Source: Woeseiaceae bacterium (GTDB lineage: Bacteria > Pseudomonadota > Gammaproteobacteria > Steroidobacterales > Woeseiaceae). Taken from it: DNA of 64,000 nt. This document shows, in pieces, positions 44,939-52,971 of this stretch (positions are counted from its first letter, which is position 1; the number at the start of each line of letters is the position of its first letter). The notes below the pieces were generated by a model. It was not told the DNA's origin, did no database searches, and worked only from the letters and a program-made list of their open reading frames with translations. Location: NCBI GenBank assembly GCA_021773115.1, contig JAJFKS010000005.1, positions 1 through 64,000 of the forward strand, given 5' to 3'. The position numbers were made by a program, and so were the translations under genes.

Positions 44939-45846
44939 ATGCGAGTACCAATTCCAAAATTCGTGCTTGGCCTGTGCATCGTGCTTTGCAGTGCCGTCCC
45001 AAACGATACCGAAGCTGATTCGAAAGACAGCCCGGTGAGTTTTGAGCTCGCGTACACGGCTGACATCATGTCGAATCTGCGTGGCGGAATTCGACGGGAC
45101 GAATCATATCTCGACAATCTTGATTTGTTGATTGATATCGATGCGGACAGTTTGTGGGGATTACGAAACACGCAGGTCTTGCTACATGGGCTTTACAACA
45201 ACGGCACGATGTTTGCCGAGAACATCGTCGGCGACGCCTTCGTCGTAAGCAACATCGGGACCGGTGTTGAAGCGATCAGGTTGTATGAAGCCTGGATCAA
45301 TTTGACGTACGGCGACTCCAGCCAGGTTTTTGTTCGGCCTGCGCGGCCCGTCAATATTTCCGTCGACGAGCCTCGCCTTGAGAATCGCGAGCCGCGTATC
45401 AGACCAATGGCGTTACCGTGTTTCGGTGATGGATGGTGTTCCCGGTGACCCTATGGACCCGGGCGCAACGAAGATCGCACTCAGTAGTTATGACGGAGTG
45501 TTGCTAATTGGCGAACTCGAGCGCAGCACAGAGCGCTCGCGATTGCTGCTCGGAAGTTGGCGGTATACGGCCAGCTTCGACGACGTCTCAGCCGGTGACA
45601 ATCAATATTCGGATGCGAAAGGACGGGGAAATTCTGGCTTCTACATACGTGGCGAATTCGTGTTCTTCGACCGAGAATCAAAGCTGATGGGTTTCGCGCG
45701 AAACGGTTATCGAACTCACTTACAAAGCCGGGTTAAACAGGAACCTAGCGCTACAACCCAATGTCCAGTACATCACTAACCCCGGGCTGGACCGCAATTT
45801 GGCCAATGCGGTGGTTATCGGGCTCCGGTTCGAGTTCACACTCTGA
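44939..45846 (+). pseudogene. OprB-type carbohydrate porin, decayed
   Basis: The first frame (44939 on) has a signal-peptide-like start and the OprB blocks FELAYTADIMSNLRGGI, NLDLLIDIDADSLWG and EAIRLYEAWINLTYGDSS. Homology then continues in a second frame (RYRVSVMDGVPGDPMDP; SGFYIRGEFVFFD) and in a third (TYKAGLNRNLALQPNVQYITNPGL ... VVIGLRFEFTL, each in part) ending at 45846. At least two frameshifts and two internal deletions have removed about a third of a normal porin. Confidence 0.8.
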
Positions 45847-45885
45847 TTCGGGACCGCGTCAGCAGAAGGTGCATTGCCGACGAAA

Positions 45886-46311
45886 CTAGCGCCGAAGTTT
45901 AGTCTCCAGAATCACGGAGGAGTTGGTCCGGACGATTTCGTCGAAGGCAGCAATCAGATCAAGAACTCGATTTAGTTCGCCGGTTGAACTTGCCGCGATC
46001 ACGGCGATCATGTCGTACTCGCCGCTGACGGAAAATATCGCCGTTACCTCCGGTAACTTTTGAAGACTAATATGTGCACGCCCTGTTAGTGGTTGATCGA
46101 CTTTAATCAGAACGTGAGCACGAATGAGTCGATTTTCGTACTCACTGCTGAGGTCGATCGTAAACCGCTCGATAATCTTGTCTTTGCGAAGTCGGTTAAT
46201 GCGACCTTGAACGGTCGATCGCGATACGCCGAGAATCCGCGACAATTCGGAGGTACTTGTTCTCGCATTTTCTCGTAAGAGCGCAAGGAGCTTTTTGTCC
46301 AGGCTATTCAT
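45886..46311 (-). CDS. Lrp/AsnC-family transcriptional regulator
   Basis: This 141-residue protein has an N-terminal helix-turn-helix (LDKKLLALLRENARTSTSELSRILGVSRSTVQGRINRL in family terms) and a RAM amino-acid-binding domain (VTAIFSVSGEYDMIAVIAA). It is divergent from the lysine-dehydrogenase-like gene with a strong palindrome between them (46352-46377). Control of that gene by lysine or a related amino acid is the natural inference. Confidence 0.93.
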   Translation of the reverse strand: MNSLDKKLLALLRENARTSTSELSRILGVSRSTVQGRINRLRKDKIIERFTIDLSSEYENRLIRAHVLIKVDQPLTGRAHISLQKLPEVTAIFSVSGEYDMIAVIAASSTGELNRVLDLIAAFDEIVRTNSSVILETKLRR

Positions 46312-46351
46312 TTTAACGGGATGAACCTATAAATTGGCGGAAACATCAGTC

Positions 46352-46377
46352 ATTTTAGCAATTGTGATTGTTAAAAT
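46352..46377. promoter_or_regulatory. Lrp-type operator between divergent genes
   Basis: ATTTTAGCAA (46352-46361) and TTGTTAAAAT (46368-46377) form an inverted repeat with 9 of 10 paired positions and a 6-base centre. It lies about 41 bases upstream of the Lrp gene start and 54 bases upstream of the dehydrogenase start. Size and AT-rich arms suit an AsnC/Lrp-family site. Confidence 0.65.
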
Positions 46378-46430
46378 CGACACCACGATGCCTCACGATA
46401 CTCGCAAGAGAATTGAGAGTGGAGAGACGT

Positions 46431-47525
46431 ATGCGAAAAGTTGCTGTAGTTGGTGCGGGCCAGATTGGTGATCTTATAGTCACGTTGCTAGCGAAATCCG
46501 GCGACTATGAAGTTTCCCTTTTTGATACCAGCGAGACACAACTCGCACGCGTCAGAGACGATACTCGAATTCGGAAGGCCTCATTGGATGTGCGTGACGC
46601 CAGCGCCCTGGATCGCGCTGTTGGCGGGCACCAGCTCGTCGTGAATGCGGCGCCCTATCATCTTACTGAGTCAATCGCGACTGCTGCCGCGGAAGCTGGC
46701 GCGCACTATGTCGACCTAACCGAAGATGTAGCCAGTACGCAGGCGGTGAAAAAACTCGCTCAAACGTATGACACGACGTTTATTCCTCAATGCGGACTGG
46801 CCCCGGGTATCGTCTCAATACTCGCGGCGAATCTTGCCAAAGACTTTGATGCGCTGGATACCGTCAAACTGCGAGTCGGTGCGTTGCCACGGTTTCCGTC
46901 GAACTCTCTTTCATACAACCTCACCTGGAGCCCCGCGGGAGTCATTAACGAGTACTGCCGTCCGTGTACGGTGATCTTTGACGGCCAGCGCCTGGAGGCG
47001 CCGCCACTGGAGCAGCGTGAGCACCTGCTGATTGATGGCGTCAAGTATGAGTCTTTCAATACATCGGGTGGCCTCGGGAGTCTTGCATCGACCTGGGAAG
47101 GGAAGGTTCGAAATCTCAACTATCAGTCTATTCGCTATCCCGGGCATGCCGCGATAATGCGAACGCTGCTGCGAGACCTGGGCCTGTCCAACCGGCAGGA
47201 CCTCTTGCTGGACATTTTCACCAACGCAGTTCCGGTCACAAGTCAGGATGTCGTGATCATATTCATTGCCGTTTCCGGAATGCGAAATGGCAGGCTCGAA
47301 CAGACGACTTACACCAACAAGATTTACGGCAAAAGCGTTGCGGGTCAGAATTACACGGCGATTCAGCTAACGACCGCGTCGAGTGTATGCGCGGTACTCG
47401 ATCTTCTCGCTAGCGGCGCTATCGAGCAAACAGGCATCGTGCTGCAGGAAGATATCCGCCTCGATCAGATTCTCGAGAATCGATTTGGTCAGGTGTTCAG
47501 GACCGAGCGCACCGAACTTGAGTAA
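46431..47525 (+). CDS. saccharopine-dehydrogenase-family protein, L-lysine 6-dehydrogenase-like
   Basis: This protein is 364 residues from ATG 46431, which has a GGAGAG ribosome-binding site; the frame is open from 46368. The N-terminal Rossmann motif VVGAGQIGDLIVTLLA (Gly-x-Gly-x-x-Gly) and the blocks VNAAPYHLTESIATAAAEAGAHYVDLTED and PQCGLAPGIVSILAANLA match lysine 6-dehydrogenases and saccharopine dehydrogenases. It would oxidise the epsilon-amino group of lysine with NAD(P). Lack of the long C-terminal domain of saccharopine reductase and the Lrp neighbour favour lysine dehydrogenase. Confidence 0.82.
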   Translation: MRKVAVVGAGQIGDLIVTLLAKSGDYEVSLFDTSETQLARVRDDTRIRKASLDVRDASALDRAVGGHQLVVNAAPYHLTESIATAAAEAGAHYVDLTEDVASTQAVKKLAQTYDTTFIPQCGLAPGIVSILAANLAKDFDALDTVKLRVGALPRFPSNSLSYNLTWSPAGVINEYCRPCTVIFDGQRLEAPPLEQREHLLIDGVKYESFNTSGGLGSLASTWEGKVRNLNYQSIRYPGHAAIMRTLLRDLGLSNRQDLLLDIFTNAVPVTSQDVVIIFIAVSGMRNGRLEQTTYTNKIYGKSVAGQNYTAIQLTTASSVCAVLDLLASGAIEQTGIVLQEDIRLDQILENRFGQVFRTERTELE

Positions 47526-47676
47526 CTGGCGAGCGTGGCCTGACAATGGGATCTGAGCGCCCTGGCCACAAACTGGCGGATAATTGGTGACGCAGGGCAA
47601 CAATGTCAGACGCTGACCAAAAGCGGAGCCTGGTTAGGTCAGCAACGAGTGGATGCACAGTTGGGAGAGACAAATC

Positions 47677-48654
47677 ATGAAAACAAAAGCGATCAGGCTT
47701 AGCAAATACGGCGGCCCCGGTGTCATGGAATTTGTGGATGTCGACTTGCCGGATCCGGGGCCTGGTGAAGCAAGAATTCGTCATACCGCGATCGGGCTGA
47801 ATTTTATCGACACCTACCATAGGACCGGTCTCTATCCTATTGACTTGCCGGCTGGTTTGGGCAGCGAGGCCGCTGGCGTCGTGGAAGCCGTAGGGCCTGG
47901 TGTTGACCAAGTCAAACCAGGTGACCGAGTCGTCTATACGGGCAATCCGGCTGACGCCTATTCGCAGCTGCGTAACTTTGCTGCTGCGAGGCTTGTGCCA
48001 ATACCCGACGACATTTGTGATGAGCTGGCCGCAGCTGTGCTGCTTAAAGGACTTACGGCCTGGTATCTCATTCGGCGTAGCTACAAAGTACAAACGGGCG
48101 ACGCAGTGCTGTTATACGCGGCCGCTGGCGGTGTTGGATCAATTGCAAGCCAGTGGGCAAGTCACTTGGGCGCTACTGTCATTGGCGTTGTTAGCACTGA
48201 CGCAAAGGCTGAGATCGCACGTGCACAGGGTTGTGAACACGTGATTATTGCCGGTAGTGACGATATTCCCGGCCAGGTACGCGCGCTGACGGATGGAGAA
48301 GGCGTTGCAGCGGCTTACGATTCAATCGGCAAAGACACATTCTTCGCGTCACTCGACAGCCTGCGCCCGCATGGAGTCATGGTTACATTCGGCAATGCCT
48401 CAGGACCGGTCGCACCATTTGCACCGGCGGAGCTTGCCAAGCGTCATTCGCTCTACGTAACTCGACCGATATTGTTCGACTTTGTCGATACGCGTGAGCG
48501 CTTACTGGGCGCGTCTGCAGAATTGTTCGATGTCTTGGCGAACGGCATAGTAAAAATATGCATCAACCAGCGATACCCGCTGGCCGAAGCAGCGCAGGCT
48601 CATCGCGACCTCGAAGGCCGCAGGACGACCGGGTCGACGATTCTGGTGCCCTAG
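47677..48654 (+). CDS. qor: NADPH:quinone oxidoreductase (zinc-independent MDR family)
   Basis: This 325-residue medium-chain dehydrogenase/reductase starts at ATG 47677 behind GGGAGAG (47662-47668). It has the quinone-oxidoreductase blocks GGPGVMEFVDVDLPDPGPGEARIRHTAIGLNFIDTYHRTGLYP (residues ~11-55), GSEAAGVVEAVG, LLKGLTAWYL and the nucleotide motif AAAGGVGSIASQWA. The catalytic zinc ligands of alcohol dehydrogenases are absent. It is 151 bases after the lysine-dehydrogenase-like gene and need not share its function. Confidence 0.9.
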   Translation: MKTKAIRLSKYGGPGVMEFVDVDLPDPGPGEARIRHTAIGLNFIDTYHRTGLYPIDLPAGLGSEAAGVVEAVGPGVDQVKPGDRVVYTGNPADAYSQLRNFAAARLVPIPDDICDELAAAVLLKGLTAWYLIRRSYKVQTGDAVLLYAAAGGVGSIASQWASHLGATVIGVVSTDAKAEIARAQGCEHVIIAGSDDIPGQVRALTDGEGVAAAYDSIGKDTFFASLDSLRPHGVMVTFGNASGPVAPFAPAELAKRHSLYVTRPILFDFVDTRERLLGASAELFDVLANGIVKICINQRYPLAEAAQAHRDLEGRRTTGSTILVP

Positions 48655-48888
48655 ACGGGAACCAATAGGTAGCTATCCGGCGAGAAAAATGAAGTTTCCG
48701 GCTACAGACCAGTAACAAGTCCGATTCCGGTAATAGGTTTATTGAAGCATCCGAATTCGGCAAATGTCGCTTGAGAATACCGGTGCATTGATGATCCGAT
48801 TCAATCCGATTTGGGCAAGAGTCGGCAGATTCTGGTGGCAAAGTTATTCTCAGATGGGCACACATGGGTTACACACTGGGATTCCAGA

Positions 48889-50238
48889 TCAGAAATTCTT
48901 GAGTTGTTGTTGCAGGTCATTAGCTGCTATGAATATGAATGCTCGGCCGCGCTTCCTCTTCTCAAGCAGACCCAGTTCGTTCAATTTGAGCAAATCGGTT
49001 CGAGCAGTATCATAAGTGACATTGTGTGCACCGCGATGGCTCGCGATCGTGAAAATAGCATCACTGTTCTTGGCCGCTCTGTTGAGGACCGCTAATTGAC
49101 GATGGTTGAGTTCGCTCTGAAGCTTTGCAGATTTTCTGACAAGCGCTTCCAGGTCTTTGATTTCATCCGATTTGCGTCTTAGATAGTCAAACAGCTCACT
49201 AATTGCTTTTTGAATTACAGTCAATTGGTGCAGTATGAAATACGTTACATCGTTTTCGTCTGTTTCCGTGTAAAGGTAGGAACGTACGTACTGAGCTGGG
49301 GCGTTTCGCAGTATTCGCGATATCGACACAAATTCCATCGTCCAATACCCTTGTCTTAACATCGACCAGTAAAACAGGGCCCTTGCTGTTCGACCGTTTC
49401 CGTCCTCAAAAGGATGGTCATAAGCCAATAGGAAGTGCAGAACAATGGCGCGTATCACTGGATGTAAGAACATTTTCGTGTCTGATGCGTTTGCGAATTT
49501 GCAAATACTCTCTAATCGGGCACGCAGTTCGACGGCGTCCGGTGGAATGTGAATAACGGTTGAATCTCGTTGGTCGCCAATATATATATCGTCTGTCGTA
49601 CGGAACCTGCCGACAGCGTCAGGGTTTTCCAGAGTGTCGATTGTCAGGATTCGCTGAAGCTCGAGAATCAGATTTGGTGTGAGGTCATCGTCGGAAATTT
49701 CGCCTATGTATTGCATCGCTTGATAGTTGTTGACGATCATTCTTTCCGATCGATTTTTCGGTGCGCGCTTCTGGCGTAACATTTCTTTGGCGACTTTTCT
49801 TGTGGTGGCGGCACCCTCCAATTGGCTCGAGGTTATCGCCTCTTCAATTAGAGAGTTGATAAGATAGGTATCTCTGGTATTCGGGTTAGCCACCTGTGCG
49901 TTCGACTTCAACTCGTCACCACCGTGGATATCGACATCATGGAGTAGCCGACGTGCGACGTTTGGTTCCGCGAATACGAATGGGGTGCCATCTTTGGCCT
50001 TATGAGGAAGTGTTTGATACAAGGAGTGGCGGGCAGTCTTGATCGCGAACCACCATTCCCGATGACCAAAGTTGTTGGGTGGTGTGTTTAAGTGCCGTAA
50101 CTTGTCCCAGTGGTAGTAATTTCCGTTTGGATCCGGTGGAACTCTAGCGGATAGTATCTCCATGAACTTTTCATGCCCCTCAGAGACGATTTCTCGGGAC
50201 AGCTCTAGAAAGTCTGGTGGGTTTTGCGGGATTTTCAC
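48889..50238 (-). CDS. Fic-family AMP-transferase with internal inhibitory helix and C-terminal winged helix
   Basis: This 449-residue protein has the complete Fic active site HPFEDGNGRTAR at residues 275-286. An N-terminal inhibitory motif Ser137-SQL-Glu141-Gly142 marks it as a class II, self-inhibited Fic enzyme. Residues ~385-445 form a winged helix (LNHRQLAVLNRAAK...YDTARTDLLKLNELGLLEKR). Such proteins transfer AMP to target hydroxyls when the inhibitory Glu is displaced. The gene stands alone with repeated ATTGGTA sites upstream, suggesting autoregulation through its own DNA-binding part. Confidence 0.92.
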   Translation of the reverse strand: MKIPQNPPDFLELSREIVSEGHEKFMEILSARVPPDPNGNYYHWDKLRHLNTPPNNFGHREWWFAIKTARHSLYQTLPHKAKDGTPFVFAEPNVARRLLHDVDIHGGDELKSNAQVANPNTRDTYLINSLIEEAITSSQLEGAATTRKVAKEMLRQKRAPKNRSERMIVNNYQAMQYIGEISDDDLTPNLILELQRILTIDTLENPDAVGRFRTTDDIYIGDQRDSTVIHIPPDAVELRARLESICKFANASDTKMFLHPVIRAIVLHFLLAYDHPFEDGNGRTARALFYWSMLRQGYWTMEFVSISRILRNAPAQYVRSYLYTETDENDVTYFILHQLTVIQKAISELFDYLRRKSDEIKDLEALVRKSAKLQSELNHRQLAVLNRAAKNSDAIFTIASHRGAHNVTYDTARTDLLKLNELGLLEKRKRGRAFIFIAANDLQQQLKNF

Positions 50239-50245
50239 TTTTAAC

Positions 50246-50328
50246 TACCAATCTTGTCTAAGCTGGTACTACTGTAGCATGGATGGTGCCAATTACCAAT
50301 ATTGGTAGTTATTGGTAATTCATTGGTA
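50246..50328. promoter_or_regulatory. TACCAAT/ATTGGTA operator array upstream of the Fic gene
   Basis: The 14-base perfect palindrome TACCAATATTGGTA is at 50294-50307. Further ATTGGTA words are at 50311-50317 and 50322-50328, giving starts 10 and 11 bases apart (one helical turn). Another TACCAAT lies at 50246-50252, just before the Fic start at 50238. Five half-sites within 83 bases is far above chance. Confidence 0.7.
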
Positions 50329-50380
50329 GTTCGTGAAGCTCAAAATATTTCCTGATGGCCTAAGCGTCCGACCAAAGGCG

Positions 50381-50398
50381 TGCGTAAGTTTTGCGTGA
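50381..50398 (+). repeat. TGCGTGA-type direct-repeat pair, site E
   Basis: TGCGTAAGTTTTGCGTGA matches sites A-D with one change. No tRNA-Phe-like repeat accompanies this copy; it lies between the Fic operator and the pyrimidine operon. Confidence 0.45.
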
Positions 50399-50549
50399 TT
50401 GAGTGTGAACAGGCATCGAATCCTGACTCATCTCGGCAATAGGAATCGATGGCTTGTGCTAAGAACCGCGCTGAAGCCGGGTCAATTTCGCACGCCGCTT
50501 CACAGTCACATCTGATGGCGTACCGGAAGCAGACGAAATGCTCAGAAAT

Positions 50550-50565
50550 TTGACTTTTCAGTCAA
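50550..50565. promoter_or_regulatory. RutR-like operator upstream of pydC
   Basis: TTGACTTTTCAGTCAA has perfect 6-base arms and the same TTGAC-N6-GTCAA geometry as the RutR consensus (TTGACCANNTGGTCAA). It lies 55 bases upstream of the pydC start at 50620, and two RutR-like TetR regulators are encoded downstream of the operon. Confidence 0.65.
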
Positions 50566-50619
50566 TTTTCTATTGTATTGCAACTCACAAATTCAACGCA
50601 ATCGAAAATTGGAGCTGAC

Positions 50620-51498
50620 ATGAGACATCTGAAGTGTGGGCTGATACAGATGGGTCTAAAGGGCGATAGCAAAATGGACCCGGACGAAATTCGCGATGAA
50701 ATGATTCGTGCTCATATCCCTCTAATAGAGGAAGCAGCCAATCAGAACGTTCAAGTTCTTTGCTTCCAGGAAGTATTTACTCAGCCCTATTTTTGCCCGA
50801 GTCAAGATACCAAGTGGTATGGCGCGGCCGAATCAATTCCGGATGGTCACACGACCCGTCTAATGCAGGATTATGCGAAGAAGCACAACATGGTCATCGT
50901 CGTCCCAATCTATGAAGAGACAATGCCGGGTGTCTACTACAACACAGCCGCGGTCATTGATGCAGATGGTAGCTTTCTAGGAAAGTACCGAAAAACACAC
51001 ATTCCACAAGTCGCACCAGGCTTTTACGAAAAGTTCTACTTTAAGCCGGGCAATCTCGGCTATCCCGTGTTCGAGACTAAGTTCTGCAAACTCGGTGTCT
51101 ACATCTGTTACGACCGGCATTTCCCTGAGGGCTGGAGGGCCCTGGCGCTAAACGGCGCGGAGTACATAGTAAATCCGTCCGCTACAGTTGCCGGACTTAG
51201 TAAATATTTATGGGAACTCGAGCAACCTGCGTCGGCGGCCGCGAACGGAGTCTTCATTGGAGCCATCAATCGAGTAGGAGCCGAAGAACCATGGACAACT
51301 TCACACAACATGGGTGAATTCTACGGCTCAAGTTACATAGTAAATCCTCGCGGCGAGATAGAGGCACAAGCAAGTTACGGCGATGACGAGCTACTTGTAC
51401 ATGAAATAGACCTCGACATGGTGCGCGAAGCGCGTAATACGTGGCAATTCCTCCGTGACCGTCGCCCTGAGACGTACCAAGTGCTAACCGAACAGTAG
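50620..51498 (+). CDS. pydC: beta-ureidopropionase (N-carbamoyl-beta-alanine amidohydrolase)
   Basis: This 292-residue nitrilase-superfamily enzyme catalyses the last step of reductive pyrimidine breakdown, N-carbamoyl-beta-alanine to beta-alanine, CO2 and ammonia. The catalytic triad is Glu51 (CFQEVF), Lys125 (YRKTHIP) and Cys163 (VYICYDRHF). The ATG at 50620 has a GGAG ribosome-binding site; the frame is open from 50578. It heads the preT-preA-deoA operon. Confidence 0.9.
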   Translation: MRHLKCGLIQMGLKGDSKMDPDEIRDEMIRAHIPLIEEAANQNVQVLCFQEVFTQPYFCPSQDTKWYGAAESIPDGHTTRLMQDYAKKHNMVIVVPIYEETMPGVYYNTAAVIDADGSFLGKYRKTHIPQVAPGFYEKFYFKPGNLGYPVFETKFCKLGVYICYDRHFPEGWRALALNGAEYIVNPSATVAGLSKYLWELEQPASAAANGVFIGAINRVGAEEPWTTSHNMGEFYGSSYIVNPRGEIEAQASYGDDELLVHEIDLDMVREARNTWQFLRDRRPETYQVLTEQ

Positions 51499-51513
51499 GT
51501 TAGGAGAAGCAAA

Positions 51514-51585
51514 ATGCCCGGAATCACAGGGCCGTCGGCGCAACCACTCACCCGGCCGCCCGAAGTCGAAGCGGAGGTAGCTTAG
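51514..51585 (+). CDS. 23-codon open frame between pydC and preT
   Basis: ATG at 51514 with AGGAG 8 bases upstream encodes MPGITGPSAQPLTRPPEVEA plus three more residues, with a TAG directly abutting the preT start. It could be a translated leader that couples preT to pydC, or the collapsed remnant of a missing gene such as dihydropyrimidinase, which is expected at this step. I do not recognise the peptide. Confidence 0.35.
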   Translation: MPGITGPSAQPLTRPPEVEAEVA

Positions 51586-52971
51586 ATGGTATTCAGATCA
51601 AAAAACACGAATCCGACATCAAGTATGAGTGATGAACAGATCGCCAATAATTTCGTGGAAATGCACCCGCCGTTGACTCCGTCGCAAGCCCTGATAGAGG
51701 CCGATCGATGTTATTTTTGCTACGACGCTCCCTGCACTACCGCATGTCCGACGGGCATAGACATTCCGAAATTCATTCAGCAGATCCGCAGCGACAATAT
51801 CGTCGGGTCAGCAAGAACTATTCTTGAAGAAAATATTATGGGCGGCATGTGCGCACGTGTCTGTCCGACGGAAGTACTGTGCGAACAAGCATGCGTTAGA
51901 AATTCGCACGAGGAAAAACCCGTCGAGATCGGACTGTTGCAACGGCATGCTACAGATCCTGTGATTGGTGCAGGTCTACAACTATTCGAGCGTTCTAAGA
52001 ATTCCGAACACAGGATAGCCGTCGTCGGCGCGGGTCCTGCCGGAATATCTTGCGCACATAGGCTTGCAATGCTTGGGCATGAAGTAGTTGTGTTCGACGC
52101 CAATGCCAAGCTTGGCGGCCTGAACGAGTACGGCCTTGCCGCCTACAAGACTGTAGATGACTTTGCGCAAAAAGAGATCAACTACATTTTGGATATCGGC
52201 GGTATTTCCATCGAAAGTGGAATTCGGGTTGGCATCGATTTGAAACTGGCTGACTTGAGGGAAAAGTTTGATGCGGTTTTCCTTGGAATAGGTTTGCCGC
52301 AAGTCAATGATCTCAGTCTCAATCGCTTAGAGGTCGATGGAGTCGTTGACGCAGTCGATTACATTGCGGCGCTTCGTCAGACCGAGAAAATATCGTCTCT
52401 CCCCGTTGGCAACAATGTGGTGGTCATTGGCGGTGGAATGACAGCCATAGACATCGCAGTGCAAAGCAAGATGCTGGGAGCACAGAGCGTGACGATCGCT
52501 TATCGCCGCGGACCCGATGAGATGGCTGCCAGTGGCTTTGAGCAGCGTTACGCCCTGACAAACGGAGTTGCGATACAGCATTGGCTCACACCGAAATCGC
52601 TTCAGGTAGGCGAGGGAAGACTCATTGGTGTCTATTTCGAACGAGGAATGGCCGATTGCGGTAACGGACCTTCGACTTCTGGCGATTCCGTATTCCTGGC
52701 TGCTGATGTCATGTTCAAGGCCATCGGACAGACGATTGACTGGGAGACACTCGGCGATATACCGGAGCTGGTATCTCACGCTGCCACACGTATCGACGTT
52801 GATGAGAATCGCCGTACATCGTTGGATGACGTTTGGGCCGGCGGCGACTGTATCGTCGACGGCGAGAATTTGACGGTTTCAGCCGTTCAGGACGGCAAAG
52901 TTGCTGCAATCAATATTGATCGCTATCTGCGGCAACACAAGAACCAGTTTCCAGGAGCAAGTCATGACTGA
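51586..52971 (+). CDS. preT: dihydropyrimidine dehydrogenase, NAD(P)H-binding subunit
   Basis: This 461-residue flavoprotein is related to the GltD-like half of dihydropyrimidine dehydrogenase. N-terminal cysteines for two iron-sulfur clusters (CYFCYDAPCTTACPTG, CARVCPTEVLCEQAC) are followed by the FAD motif VVGAGPAGISCAHRLA near residue 146 and the NAD(P) motif VVIGGGMTAIDIA near residue 283. It passes electrons to PreA, which reduces uracil and thymine. It overlaps preA by 8 bases. Confidence 0.93.
   Translation: MVFRSKNTNPTSSMSDEQIANNFVEMHPPLTPSQALIEADRCYFCYDAPCTTACPTGIDIPKFIQQIRSDNIVGSARTILEENIMGGMCARVCPTEVLCEQACVRNSHEEKPVEIGLLQRHATDPVIGAGLQLFERSKNSEHRIAVVGAGPAGISCAHRLAMLGHEVVVFDANAKLGGLNEYGLAAYKTVDDFAQKEINYILDIGGISIESGIRVGIDLKLADLREKFDAVFLGIGLPQVNDLSLNRLEVDGVVDAVDYIAALRQTEKISSLPVGNNVVVIGGGMTAIDIAVQSKMLGAQSVTIAYRRGPDEMAASGFEQRYALTNGVAIQHWLTPKSLQVGEGRLIGVYFERGMADCGNGPSTSGDSVFLAADVMFKAIGQTIDWETLGDIPELVSHAATRIDVDENRRTSLDDVWAGGDCIVDGENLTVSAVQDGKVAAINIDRYLRQHKNQFPGASHD

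Noticed and set aside
15531..50398. CRISPR array suggested by recurring short repeats
   Set aside because: Repeat units are kilobases apart with no regular spacers and no cas genes; they behave like att-site remnants instead.
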